Shown here: piece by piece, positions 8,599 through 17,600 of the stretch
Layout of the letters: every line of letters starts with the position of its first letter
Position numbering within the stretch: the first letter of the stretch is position 1
Assembly (NCBI GenBank): GCA_965237855.1
Contig: CBDEGK010000003.1
Coordinates: 620,001-684,000, forward strand
DNA: 64,000 nucleotides
DNA from: CBDEGK01 sp965237855
GTDB lineage: Bacteria > Pseudomonadota > Gammaproteobacteria > Pseudomonadales > Halieaceae
Direction of reading: 5' to 3'
Translations under genes and position numbers: made by a program
Notes under the pieces: model-generated
What the model saw: the letters and a program-made list of their open reading frames with translations, nothing else
What the model was told of the DNA's origin: nothing
The model's database searches: none

Positions 8599-10043
8599 GT
8601 AGCGAGCCTTTCCCGGTAGCCCTGCAGTTCTCTTTTCAGTGTCGGTGCCAGCAGATATAAACCGAAGATATTGGGCAGGGCGATGAGGAACACCATCGCG
8701 TCTGAAAACTCCAACACAGCCGCCAGTTCCACGGCGCAACCCAACGCCCCAAAACCGCAAAAAATGGCCTTGAAAACCAGCTCCTTGGCGCGACCCTCGC
8801 CGAGCAGATAGGTCCAGCCCTTCATGCCGTAGTAGGACCAGGAGATCATGGTGGAGAAAGCGAACAGCATGGCAATGCCCGATAAGGGCAGGGTGGACCA
8901 GGACAGGGTGCTGGCGAAGGCCCGCGAGGTGAGCTCGACGCCCTGGATTCCCGAACCGGCCAGGCCGGGTTCGTAGATGGTGGTCAGAATCACCAGCGCG
9001 GTCAGGGTACATATGACCACGGTATCGATGAAAGGCTCCAAGAGCCCAACATAGCCCTCGGTACTGGGTTCGTCAGTGCGCACGGCCGAGTGGGCGATGG
9101 CGGCGCTGCCAATACCAGCTTCATTGGAGAAGGCGGCTCGCTGAAATCCCAGGATCATCACACCGAGTGCGCCACCGGCAGTCGCCTGGGGGCTAAAGGC
9201 TTCAGTGAAAATAGAGCCGATGGCCGAGGGCAGTCTCTCGGCGTTGATGATTAGAATGAGTAGCGCCAAAGTAATGTAGGCCAGCGCCATGAAGGGCACC
9301 AGCTTGCTGGTGACACGGGCGATACTTTTCAGGCCGCCAATAATGACCAGGCCAACGACAGTCGCCAGCGCCAGTCCGAACAGCCAGCCTTTATCTGCGA
9401 AGTCGCTGTTCTCGCCGCCCGTCATAAACACGAATTGGTTGAAGGCCTGGTTTGACTGAAACATGTTGCCGATACCCAGGCAGCCAATGACGATCGCCAG
9501 TGCGTAAAAGCCGCCGAGAGGTTTCGCCAGGGGTGCCCAGCCCCGCTCCCGCATGACCGCCTCCAGGTAGTACATAGGCCCACCGGAGACCGTGCCATCG
9601 GGATTGATGCGTCGATACTTGACCCCGGCAATGCATTCCGCCAGCTTGGTCGACATGCCGAGCAGGCCAGCTACGATCAACCAGAACGTAGCACCGGGGC
9701 CACCAACACTGATAACAATGGCGACGCCACCGATATTGCCGATACCGACAGTGCCGGATACGGCGGTGGCCAGGGCTTGGAAGTGGCTAACCTCACCCTG
9801 GTGCTGGTCCTGCGCGTAGTCACCCCGCAACAGCCTGAAGGCGTGTGGGAAACCGCGCAGGTTGATAAAGCCGAAATAGACGGTAAAAAAGGCAGCGGCG
9901 GCGATCAGCCACAGCACGATCAGCGGTAATTCCGCTGAACCGATGCTGACGCTATAAAAGATGAAAGAGGAGATTGCCGCCGCCAGTGGCTCGATTGCGG
10001 CGTTAATTGCGGCGTCGATGCCGGCTTCATTTTGCATTACCAT
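8595..10043 (-). CDS. Alanine/glycine:cation symporter (AGCS family)
   Basis: The protein of about 482 residues is an integral membrane carrier with roughly ten hydrophobic helices. It shows AGCS hallmarks such as FINLRGFPHAFRLLRG, ATAVSGTVGIGNIGGVA near the first third, and GGPMYYLE. It takes up alanine, glycine or related small amino acids with Na+ or H+. The open frame extends upstream to 10085, but that would overlap the divergent amidotransferase start at 10072; ATG at 10043 or 10037 (MQNEAGIDAA) is more likely, and I chose 10043. No strong ribosome site separates the two. Stands alone on this strand. Confidence 0.9.
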   Translation of the reverse strand: MVMQNEAGIDAAINAAIEPLAAAISSFIFYSVSIGSAELPLIVLWLIAAAAFFTVYFGFINLRGFPHAFRLLRGDYAQDQHQGEVSHFQALATAVSGTVGIGNIGGVAIVISVGGPGATFWLIVAGLLGMSTKLAECIAGVKYRRINPDGTVSGGPMYYLEAVMRERGWAPLAKPLGGFYALAIVIGCLGIGNMFQSNQAFNQFVFMTGGENSDFADKGWLFGLALATVVGLVIIGGLKSIARVTSKLVPFMALAYITLALLILIINAERLPSAIGSIFTEAFSPQATAGGALGVMILGFQRAAFSNEAGIGSAAIAHSAVRTDEPSTEGYVGLLEPFIDTVVICTLTALVILTTIYEPGLAGSGIQGVELTSRAFASTLSWSTLPLSGIAMLFAFSTMISWSYYGMKGWTYLLGEGRAKELVFKAIFCGFGALGCAVELAAVLEFSDAMVFLIALPNIFGLYLLAPTLKRELQGYRERLAT

Positions 10044-10071
10044 GCCGCATTCTATAAAGGAGTTGTTGCTA

Positions 10072-10773
10072 ATGCGAATCGGCATCCTGAAAACCGATAC
10101 CGTGCGCGAGGAGTTGGTCGACGAATTTGGGGAATACCCCGATATGTTCCGATCCCTGTTAAACGGCGCTGATCCGGAATTGGAATTTCAGGTCTACGAT
10201 GCCGAGGCGGGGGTCTTGCCCGAGTCCATCGATGAGGTGGATGGCTACCTGATCACCGGCAGCAAATCGAGCGTTTATGAAGACAAACCCTGGATTCACG
10301 AGCTGGCAGCTTTTGTTCAAGCGTTACACGCGGCCGAAAAGAAACTGGTGGGTATTTGTTTTGGTCACCAGCTGGTGGCGCTTGCGCTGGGCGGGAAGAC
10401 AGAAAAATCGGATAAGGGCTGGGGTGTAGGTGTGCACTCGGCGAAATTTTCTGAGACGCCTGACTGGCATGACGGCGGCAACCCGGAATTCAAATTGCTG
10501 GTTAGTCACCAGGACCAGGTGGTGGCACCTGCGCCGGGTTCGCAGGTACTGGCGGGTAGCGATTTCTGCGAGAACGCCGTATGCCAGCTCGGAGAGCATA
10601 TTCTAACTATGCAGGGGCATCCGGAATTTATTCACGGTTATTCCGAAAACCTGCTGAACATACGTCGCGAGATGATTGGAGAAGATAATTACCGGGCGGG
10701 TACGGCCTCGTTAGCCCAAGCCCTGGACCGGGAGCGGGTGGCTCACTGGATTGTGGATTTTCTAAAGGCCTAG
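10072..10773 (+). CDS. Class I glutamine amidotransferase domain protein
   Basis: The 233-residue product starts at ATG 10072, where AAGGAG lies nine bases upstream; the frame is open further upstream but lacks such a site. It has the nucleophile elbow VGICFGHQLVALALGG (catalytic Cys near residue 95) and the later QGHPEF with the catalytic His and Glu neighbourhood (His near 181). This is the GATase1 fold of stand-alone GMP-synthase-like amidotransferases or gamma-glutamyl hydrolases. No synthetase partner is nearby, so the natural amide or gamma-glutamyl substrate is unknown. Divergent from the symporter. Confidence 0.88.
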   Translation: MRIGILKTDTVREELVDEFGEYPDMFRSLLNGADPELEFQVYDAEAGVLPESIDEVDGYLITGSKSSVYEDKPWIHELAAFVQALHAAEKKLVGICFGHQLVALALGGKTEKSDKGWGVGVHSAKFSETPDWHDGGNPEFKLLVSHQDQVVAPAPGSQVLAGSDFCENAVCQLGEHILTMQGHPEFIHGYSENLLNIRREMIGEDNYRAGTASLAQALDRERVAHWIVDFLKA

Positions 10774-10780
10774 CCTTCGC

Positions 10781-11161
10781 TCAACCCTCATCTTCCTTGA
10801 TCTGGTTTTGAATACTGGTGAGGTAGTCGTCCATTTCATTGTCATCTGTAAACACCGCCATGTCGGGCAGAGCCTGGAGAATTTCGAAGACCTTTTCGAT
10901 GTGCGGTTGTCGGTTGGCTGCCGCCAGGCGGCGATTATCGGCTTTCACGCCCTTGGCGGCCTTGAAGATTACCCGCAGCCCGGCCGAACTGATGTAATCC
11001 AGGTCTTTCATATCTAACACGGTCAACTGCATTCCGGCGTCGATGGCATCTTGCAAGCTGAGTTCGAAGGCAGGTGCTGTATCAGTATTCAGAGCGCCCT
11101 TTAGCGCCAGCCTGGCCAATGATTTTTCCGCATCGAGAGAGAGCAGGGTGGTCAGTTCCAT
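10781..11161 (-). CDS. STAS-domain anti-sigma factor antagonist (RsbV/SpoIIAA-like)
   Basis: A 126-residue STAS protein, started at ATG 11161, which has AAAGGAA about eight bases upstream; a longer frame would overlap the phosphatase gene. It carries the phosphorylation motif DLDYISSAGLRV near residues 52-63, where a serine is phosphorylated by an RsbW-type kinase and dephosphorylated by an RsbU-type phosphatase. Both activities are encoded in the gene 13 bases upstream. The protein is the switch output: in one state it binds the kinase domain, in the other it frees a partner. No sigma factor gene is nearby, so the target is unknown. Confidence 0.88.
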   Translation of the reverse strand: MELTTLLSLDAEKSLARLALKGALNTDTAPAFELSLQDAIDAGMQLTVLDMKDLDYISSAGLRVIFKAAKGVKADNRRLAAANRQPHIEKVFEILQALPDMAVFTDDNEMDDYLTSIQNQIKEDEG

Positions 11162-11174
11162 GGTGATATTCCTT

Positions 11175-13517
11175 TCAGGCTCTTCGTTTTTTGTGTTTGC
11201 TAAGCGCCAGCACATTACTGCCATCGGTACGCCGGTAGTGCTGGGTATCTGTCAGTGCCAATAGCAAGTGTACACCAAGCCCGCCGATGGCAGCATGTTC
11301 TGAGGCTACACCCAGCACTGCCCTGGTGGCCTCGGCCAGCGGGTCGAAGGCGAGGCCTGCATCGCGAAAGGTCAGGGAGGTCTGATTGAGTCCGGCCTCG
11401 AAGGTGACCTCAACCTTGCTGGTTTTGGGTAGTTCGGCGTATTTGAATATGTTGGTGACCGCCTCTTCACTGACTAGCAACAAATCGTTGCTGGTTGCGG
11501 CATCCAGCCCGGCCTCTGCACAGGCGCTCTTCAGCCAGTGCAATAGGGAGTCGATGGCACCTGGCTCATCGGCAAGATGCAGGGAAGACCGCTCTCCAGC
11601 GACAGTAGGCAGGCGTAGCAACAGGCAGGTGATGTCATCTGACTGGGGCATGTCGGCCGCGTGTTGATCGATAGCCTCGAACACCGAGCTACCCAGTTCG
11701 TCCAGCTGCCTGGCGGCAGATTGCTCTAGCAGACGGTTGAATCGTTCGGTGGTGAATTGCTCCCGATTGACGTTGAAGGCTTCGTCAATGCCATCGGTGT
11801 AGACCGCCAAAAGGTCGTTGGGCTGGAGCTGCAGCACATTGGCGGGAAACTCCAGCCCGCTCATCAGCGCCAGCGCCGGCCCCGCCTCCTGTGAAACTGA
11901 TAGGCACTTGCGGTCACGCAGCAAGCTGGGTGCCGTATGCCCGGCGCTGCTGAAATGTAATTGCAGGCTATTCAGGTCGAGCACCGCAAAAAACAGGGTG
12001 ACGAACATGCAGTTGTCATTGCCCTTTTCCAGCTCGTTGTTGAGTCGCTGCAGCGCATGAGCCGGGCTGAGTTCACTGTAAATCTGTTGCTGCAAAACGG
12101 TAACCGCGCGGGCCATGAACAGGGCTGCCGGCACGCCCTTGTCGGAAACATCTCCCACGGCGAAGATCAATTCGTTGTCGCCACGCAGAAAATAGGTGTA
12201 GAGGTCGCCACCCACCGATTTCGCCGGGCGCTGGTAGGCCCAGAGTTGAAAGCGTGGATCTTCTACCAGACTGTTGCCAGCGTCCGGTAGCATCGCCAGT
12301 TGAATGTCAGTGGCGGCGTTGAGCTCACCCTGCAGTCGATTGCGACGAGCGGTCTCGGCCTTGAGCTGCTCGATGTGCGCGCGCAGGTTCTTTTGCATAC
12401 TGGCAAAGCTGCTGACCAGGCGGCCGATTTCGTCCTGCCGGTATACCCGGGGCATCGGTGCATCGAAATTTCCCGCCGCCACATTATCGGTGACAGTGAC
12501 CAGCGCCGCCAGCGGTCGCGTCAGGCGGCGGCTGACGATGGAAACAGCAACGGCAATAAGGGCCACCCCCAACAGGCCGGTCAGTGCCAGCCGCAACAAC
12601 TCGGCTCGTAGAGGTGCCAGCATTTCCTGCTCCGAATAAATGACACCCAGCGGCCAACCGTTGGATTTCAGCGGTGATATATTGACGACACAGTCTCCGC
12701 GCATACGGGCACAGGGGCCGGTAAAGCTCGCTGTCTTGCCAGTCTGAGCCTGTACCAGAACCTGGTTCCAACGGTCGATCTCCTGGCCGGTGGGCAATAC
12801 GCTCAGCAGTGGCTGCATCAAGTTAGCCGCATTGGGTGCCGCCAGAATTTTACCCTGGCGACTGAGCAGGAAGGCGATGCCGGAGTCACCCAATTGAAAG
12901 CTGCGCATTTGCAGGCTCAGGTCGCGCAGGGCCAGATCGGCGGTTACAACTCCAAAAAATAGCTGCTCCCCGTCCTGCTCTCGAAACAGGGGTGCAGAGT
13001 AAGTGGACATGAGAACATCGGCGCCGCCCTCGTCAAAATAGGGCTCCCCCCACAGTGCTTGCTGAGTGTCACGCACCTCTCGAAACCAGGGTTGGACAAT
13101 ATAGTCCATGGTTTCATGCAGAGCGACATAGGAGAGTTGGCCGGCGGTGGTGCGAAAATAGTAGGGGGCGTAGCCGTCGGTAGTTGTGGACCAGCGCGGA
13201 TCCACTGCGATAGCTGCACCGAATATGTCCTCGCGGCCGCCTACAACGGCCTCCAGCATCTGCCGCATCTCACTTTCAGTAAATGCTTGCTGTGAGAGGA
13301 TGCGCGCGAACATCTGGGTGGAGCTTTCCACTCCGATAATACGCGAGTCCATGTCCTCAATGGTATCGGCAACCGTGATCTCAGTGAGTCGCTCCACGTT
13401 GCGCAAGATATCGCGCTTGGCCCACTGGTAATCGATAAGCGTGCTGACTGTAACCGCCGCAGCAATGCAGCCGGTCAAAATCAGGAACAAACGCGTGGCG
13501 AAGCTGGCGTTGGCCAT
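11175..13517 (-). CDS. Membrane sensor fused to PP2C-type phosphatase and RsbW-like kinase
   Basis: The 780-residue protein combines a whole partner-switching controller. In order: membrane helix at about 5-27, periplasmic Cache-type sensor to about 300, second helix about 308-330, HAMP linker (RRLTRPLAALVTVTDNVAAG), SpoIIE-type PP2C phosphatase at about 415-630 with VGGDLYTYF, GDVSDKGVPAALFMA and DDITCLLL metal motifs, and a C-terminal GHKL ATPase at about 650-775 with N-box EEAVTNIFKYA and G2 segment IGGLGVHLLL. A periplasmic signal would set the balance between dephosphorylating and phosphorylating the downstream STAS protein. GGAG precedes the ATG by six bases. The upstream tauD-like gene ends 13 bases away, so the three genes may be one transcript. 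Confidence 0.92.
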   Translation of the reverse strand: MANASFATRLFLILTGCIAAAVTVSTLIDYQWAKRDILRNVERLTEITVADTIEDMDSRIIGVESSTQMFARILSQQAFTESEMRQMLEAVVGGREDIFGAAIAVDPRWSTTTDGYAPYYFRTTAGQLSYVALHETMDYIVQPWFREVRDTQQALWGEPYFDEGGADVLMSTYSAPLFREQDGEQLFFGVVTADLALRDLSLQMRSFQLGDSGIAFLLSRQGKILAAPNAANLMQPLLSVLPTGQEIDRWNQVLVQAQTGKTASFTGPCARMRGDCVVNISPLKSNGWPLGVIYSEQEMLAPLRAELLRLALTGLLGVALIAVAVSIVSRRLTRPLAALVTVTDNVAAGNFDAPMPRVYRQDEIGRLVSSFASMQKNLRAHIEQLKAETARRNRLQGELNAATDIQLAMLPDAGNSLVEDPRFQLWAYQRPAKSVGGDLYTYFLRGDNELIFAVGDVSDKGVPAALFMARAVTVLQQQIYSELSPAHALQRLNNELEKGNDNCMFVTLFFAVLDLNSLQLHFSSAGHTAPSLLRDRKCLSVSQEAGPALALMSGLEFPANVLQLQPNDLLAVYTDGIDEAFNVNREQFTTERFNRLLEQSAARQLDELGSSVFEAIDQHAADMPQSDDITCLLLRLPTVAGERSSLHLADEPGAIDSLLHWLKSACAEAGLDAATSNDLLLVSEEAVTNIFKYAELPKTSKVEVTFEAGLNQTSLTFRDAGLAFDPLAEATRAVLGVASEHAAIGGLGVHLLLALTDTQHYRRTDGSNVLALSKHKKRRA

Positions 13518-13530
13518 TCGGTCTCCGAGT

Positions 13531-14358
13531 CTAGTAGGGTTGGTCGCCGTCTATTGTAATGCGCTCCATCTGGCGATGGGCGGGGAAATAGTCATTTACC
13601 GGCTTGTGCTGAGTGCTGCGGTTATCCCACAGCGCCAGCGCATCGTTGGTCCAGCGGAAGCGACAACAGTATTCAGCTGCCTGGACATGCTCAAATAAAA
13701 ATGAAAGTAAATACTCACTTTCACTGCGAGTCAAACCACATACGTACGTGGTAAAAAGCTCGTTGACAAAAATTAGCTTTTCGCCACTCTCGGGATGGGT
13801 TCGGATAACCGGGTGTTGCTGAGGGGGGTTGTCGATGATGGCCTGGGCCAGGCGCTCGCTGCCGCCGGCTTCAGCCAGGCTTTCCCGGAAACCGTGGCTG
13901 AAATCGTGCACTGCGCTCAGCCGCGACAGGAATTCCTGCATGTCTGCCGATAAACCACGAAAGGCAGCGGTCATGCTTGACCACATAGTATCACCGCCAA
14001 CCTCAGGAATTATGCGGGATCGGAGCATGGTAGCCTGCGGCGGGTGAGCACGGAAGGTCATGTCTGTGTGCCATTTTTCGATCTTGGTTGGCTGTTCTGC
14101 GGTGCTCTCGAGAATGGTAATTTCAGGGAATCCCGGCACCGTTGCATAGGCTGGATGGGTTTGCAGCGGTCCAAATCGGTCGGCCAATGCCTTCTGGTGC
14201 ACGGGTTCAATTGGCTGGTCGCGAAAAAACAACACCTGGTAATGAACCAGGGCCTCGCGCAGCTCGGCGAAGCGATGGTCGGAGATGTCTTCGCGTAAAT
14301 CTATACCGCTAACCTCAGCACCCAGTGCGCTGGAAACAGGTGTAAAGCTTAGAGTCAT
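13531..14358 (-). CDS. TauD/TfdA family Fe(II)/2-oxoglutarate dioxygenase
   Basis: This 275-residue enzyme matches the TauD/TfdA fold. EKWHTDMTF at about residues 95-103 gives the H-x-D iron ligands; the distal His (STQHKPVNDY) and the 2-oxoglutarate-binding Arg (RQMERI) lie near the C-terminus. Family members oxidise taurine, alkylsulfonates, aryloxyacetates or similar compounds and consume O2 and 2-oxoglutarate in the cytoplasm. The substrate is not clear, and no ABC importer for sulfonates is nearby. It heads a possible operon with the sensor-phosphatase and STAS genes, an unusual pairing. A 17-base palindrome lies 31 bases upstream of its start. Confidence 0.9.
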   Translation of the reverse strand: MTLSFTPVSSALGAEVSGIDLREDISDHRFAELREALVHYQVLFFRDQPIEPVHQKALADRFGPLQTHPAYATVPGFPEITILESTAEQPTKIEKWHTDMTFRAHPPQATMLRSRIIPEVGGDTMWSSMTAAFRGLSADMQEFLSRLSAVHDFSHGFRESLAEAGGSERLAQAIIDNPPQQHPVIRTHPESGEKLIFVNELFTTYVCGLTRSESEYLLSFLFEHVQAAEYCCRFRWTNDALALWDNRSTQHKPVNDYFPAHRQMERITIDGDQPY

Positions 14359-14389
14359 TTTACTGTCTTAGCCCCCGTATTCTCTAGTG

Positions 14390-14406
14390 ACTACACAAAG
14401 TGTAGT
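14390..14406. promoter_or_regulatory. 17-base palindrome upstream of the tauD-like gene (candidate operator)
   Basis: ACTACAC-AAA-GTGTAGT is a perfect 7-base inverted repeat with a 3-base centre, 32-48 bases upstream of the tauD-like start codon. The position overlaps where its promoter should be, so it is a strong operator candidate. The binding protein is unknown. Confidence 0.5.
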
Positions 14407-14422
14407 TATATTGTTGCATGTT

Positions 14423-14438
14423 TGTGAAGGCTGTCACA
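14423..14438. promoter_or_regulatory. Perfect CRP/Vfr-type site (TGTGA-N6-TCACA)
   Basis: TGTGAAGGCTGTCACA matches the symmetric CRP consensus half-sites exactly. It lies between the divergent tauD-like gene and the giant surface-protein gene. Its centre (14430.5) is about 71 bases upstream of the start expected from the TATTAT hexamer at 14490, a spacing on the face of the helix used for class I CRP activation. cAMP control of the giant gene is therefore plausible but inferred. Confidence 0.55.
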
Positions 14439-14489
14439 GACTGCGCAATTATAGCCGGAGGAGTACCCCATCAGCTCGCTGTAAACACT

Positions 14490-14495
14490 TATTAT
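14490..14495 (+). promoter_or_regulatory. Candidate -10 element for the giant-gene transcript
   Basis: TATTAT is the best -10 hexamer in the leader. The -35 position (about 14467-14472) is poor, as is common in activator-dependent promoters, and fits the upstream CRP-type site. Transcription would begin near 14502, giving a leader of about 110 bases. Confidence 0.35.
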
Positions 14496-14506
14496 CGAAG
14501 GACTAG

Positions 14507-14574
14507 GACCCGTGAAACAGGGTCGAACACTATTCGCACCCGCCCAGTATAGCTAGAAAACTGTGCGGGTTTTT
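14507..14574 (+). terminator. Two leader hairpins, the second terminator-like, before the giant gene
   Basis: A first hairpin pairs GACCC (14507-14511) with GGGTC (14520-14524). A second pairs ACCCGC (14538-14543) with GCGGGT (14565-14570), with an inner AGT/ACT pairing, and runs into five Ts at 14570-14574. This resembles an intrinsic terminator 38 bases before the start codon. It could attenuate the giant gene, or end a short RNA starting near 14502. Confidence 0.4.
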
Positions 14575-14612
14575 GTGCCTCAACAGAGAAAGGCTTGCAA
14601 CAGGGCTAAACC

Positions 14613-17600
14613 GTGAACTGGAAGAAACGGTATAGAAGGCTTGAAGAGAGGGTCCTGCTGGATGCAGCGGGAGCGGCGACTGTTGCCGACGCGCAGGAGC
14701 CTGTAGACAATGAGCAGCAACAGGCCGAATACAAGCAGGAACTGGAAGATCACACCAGCCTGATCGCCGCGCTTGGTGAAACCCAGGAAGACCCGGAAAC
14801 CGGCGAGGGCGAAGAACCCACCACAGAAATACTTTTCGTCGACAGCCAGATTGAGGATGTCGACGCGCTGCTGGCCAATCTTTCCGGTAATGTTGACGTC
14901 TATTTCATTGATCCCGAGGAAGATGGTGCTGCCTTCATTGCCGATGTACTGGCCAATAGCGGCAAAATTTTCGACGCCATTCACATTATCAGCCACGGCG
15001 ATGCCGGCGAGCTGAAGCTCGGCAATACCACGCTGACACAGGATAGCTTGTCCGGCGACACCCTCGAAGATGTCGGTAGTTGGGGAGATGCCCTCACTGA
15101 GTCCGGCGACATTCTCATTTATGGTTGCAGTGTCGCCGAGGGTGCGCAGGGTATTGCTTTTATCGAGCAATTGGCTGAGGTCACTGGGGCGGATATCGCC
15201 GCCTCCGTCGATGACACCGGCGCGTCAGCGCTCGGTGGCGACTGGGACCTGGAAGTTTCCGCTGGCGACGTTGAGGCTGAGGTTGCGATTCAGGAGGATA
15301 GCCAGAGGCAGTGGGGGAATCTGCTAGCACTGGGAGTTACCGACCGCGATGATCTTACCAATGACGATATCGCGGAGGCCATAGCCGGCGATGCCTCCGG
15401 TATCGGCATCGATTCAATCACCTTTGATGGCGACAATGATGCCATTGGTACATTTACGGGACTCGAGGACAACGCGTCGGGCGACTTGATGGCCAGTGGC
15501 GTGGTTATCAGCACCGGCAACGTGGCCGACCTGCCCGGTGACGGTACTGCCGGCAATCAACTTTCCACCAATCTCGATAATGCAGCAACGGTGGAAGATG
15601 CCGATCTGGCAGCTTCAGCGGCAAATGCCGGCATTGATTTCGCGCAAAGCGACATTACGGTGTTCGAGTTTGACTTCACTCCCACCGTGCAAAAAATTGC
15701 CCTGGGCTATGTGTTCACGACCGAGGAAACCTATAACTGGGCGGTGAACTTCGATTACACCGACTTGTTCGGCATTTACATCACCGACAATTCTACCGCG
15801 ACCACCAGTGAATTGGTGTTCAGCAACCTGCGCGAACTGCACCAACAGGCCAACCCGGATGTCGTGCTGAACGACAACAGTCTCTTCGACACTGGCGACA
15901 ACGTCGAGATGAACTTTGTTACCACCTATGAAAGCCAGGTAATTGATCTCGACAATTATTCTGGCTTTGGCAGCGGCGAAAGTTATACGGTCAAGTTCGC
16001 GCTGGCAGATCAGACCGACAGCTCATTGGATTCTGCCGCTTTCTTTGATTACTTCGGCTCCTCCATCCGTCTGGATGCCGATGAAGACAATAGTAGTGGC
16101 GCGACCGGGTTTGACTTCAACAATAGTTTTGACGCCTCCCTGGGTACGCCGGTACCGGCTGCCATCGTCGACAGCGATGTTCGCATCACCAACTACGACG
16201 AGGTCAACACCTCCATCACCAAGGTTTATGTACAGATCTCAAATCCCTCGGGGTCGGATGAAATTTCAATCGACACCGCCGGGCTGACTAATATCAGTGT
16301 CGCCAGTGATACCGGCACTTATATTGAGTTGGACTGGATCGGTACCACCGGTGACCCCAATAACATCGCCGAGTTAAAGGCGGCGCTGCAGGCGATCACT
16401 TATAGCAATAGTGACGGCCTCAATACCGATCCGGATGATCGTGTCATCCAGATCTATCTGAGCGATGGCGGTACTGACTCCAGCTTGGCAACTACGACGA
16501 TTGATATGTTGCGGGCGATTGATACGCCGACTGTGGATAGCCAGGCCACTGACAATGACCAGCCCACAATCTCGGGTACCTTTGATGGCGCCAACTCTGA
16601 CACCCTGACGATCATTGTCGACCCAGGTGGTGCGGAGGAGGCGACCTATACCGCGACCAGTATTCAGTCCTCACCCTCCACCAGTACCGGCCTTTCGATT
16701 GATGCTGGCGCGGGAACCTGGACTTTGGATCTCGCGACCGCCGGCCAGACTTTGCCTGATGCCACTTATGAAATCGAGGTCACCAACGAAAACGCTGATG
16801 CTGACGAAACGGATAGTAGTTCCAATGAACTGGTAGTCAACACCGCGGCCGCCATTATTGCAACGGACGACACGCTAACCGTTAGTGAGGATGATACGGG
16901 CACAACGGTTCCCGCCGACGGGATTTTGGGTAACGATCTGTTCTCGTCCCCCGCCATCAGCACGACAGGATTGATTGGCAATTTCTTTGCTGTTGACGAT
17001 ACCGCCGGAGACGCCACCTGGGACGATGAGCAGAACGATGGAACCGCTAACATCGATCGCGAATGGAATTGGGGCGGGAACCAGTCACCGATAAATGTTT
17101 CCAGCAGCGCGGCACCACAAATTACCAAGGCCTACGATTTCAACGGCTCTCTCACTGCTACCTTGGACAGTTACTACGATGCCTCGGTGTCGGAAAATAC
17201 TGCCAGTATGGAGTTTTGGCTCAAGGTTGATAGTGGACTGAGCGCGGCGAGTGATTACGTGATCATGGACATGGGCGATAGCAATGAAGGCTTTACCCTT
17301 GTTTACGAACCTTCTGCCTCAGACAACGGCAAGTTTTCGGTTTACTACAACGATGATGACGGCAACACCAGCGATCGCTACACGGCTATCTCATCCCTGG
17401 AACTTGCCAACACCTTCGATCCGACCAGTGATTTTTTCCAACTGGTCATTACTTTCGATGATGTAAATGACGAAATCGCTTGGCATATCAATGGCCAGAC
17501 CGCGGTTGCGGCGAGCCTGACAGTTACTGAGACCTTGGCAGCTGGCTCAGGAACCAACTTGGATGACTGGTCGCATGAGAAGGGGAGTGATCCCGGTGAA

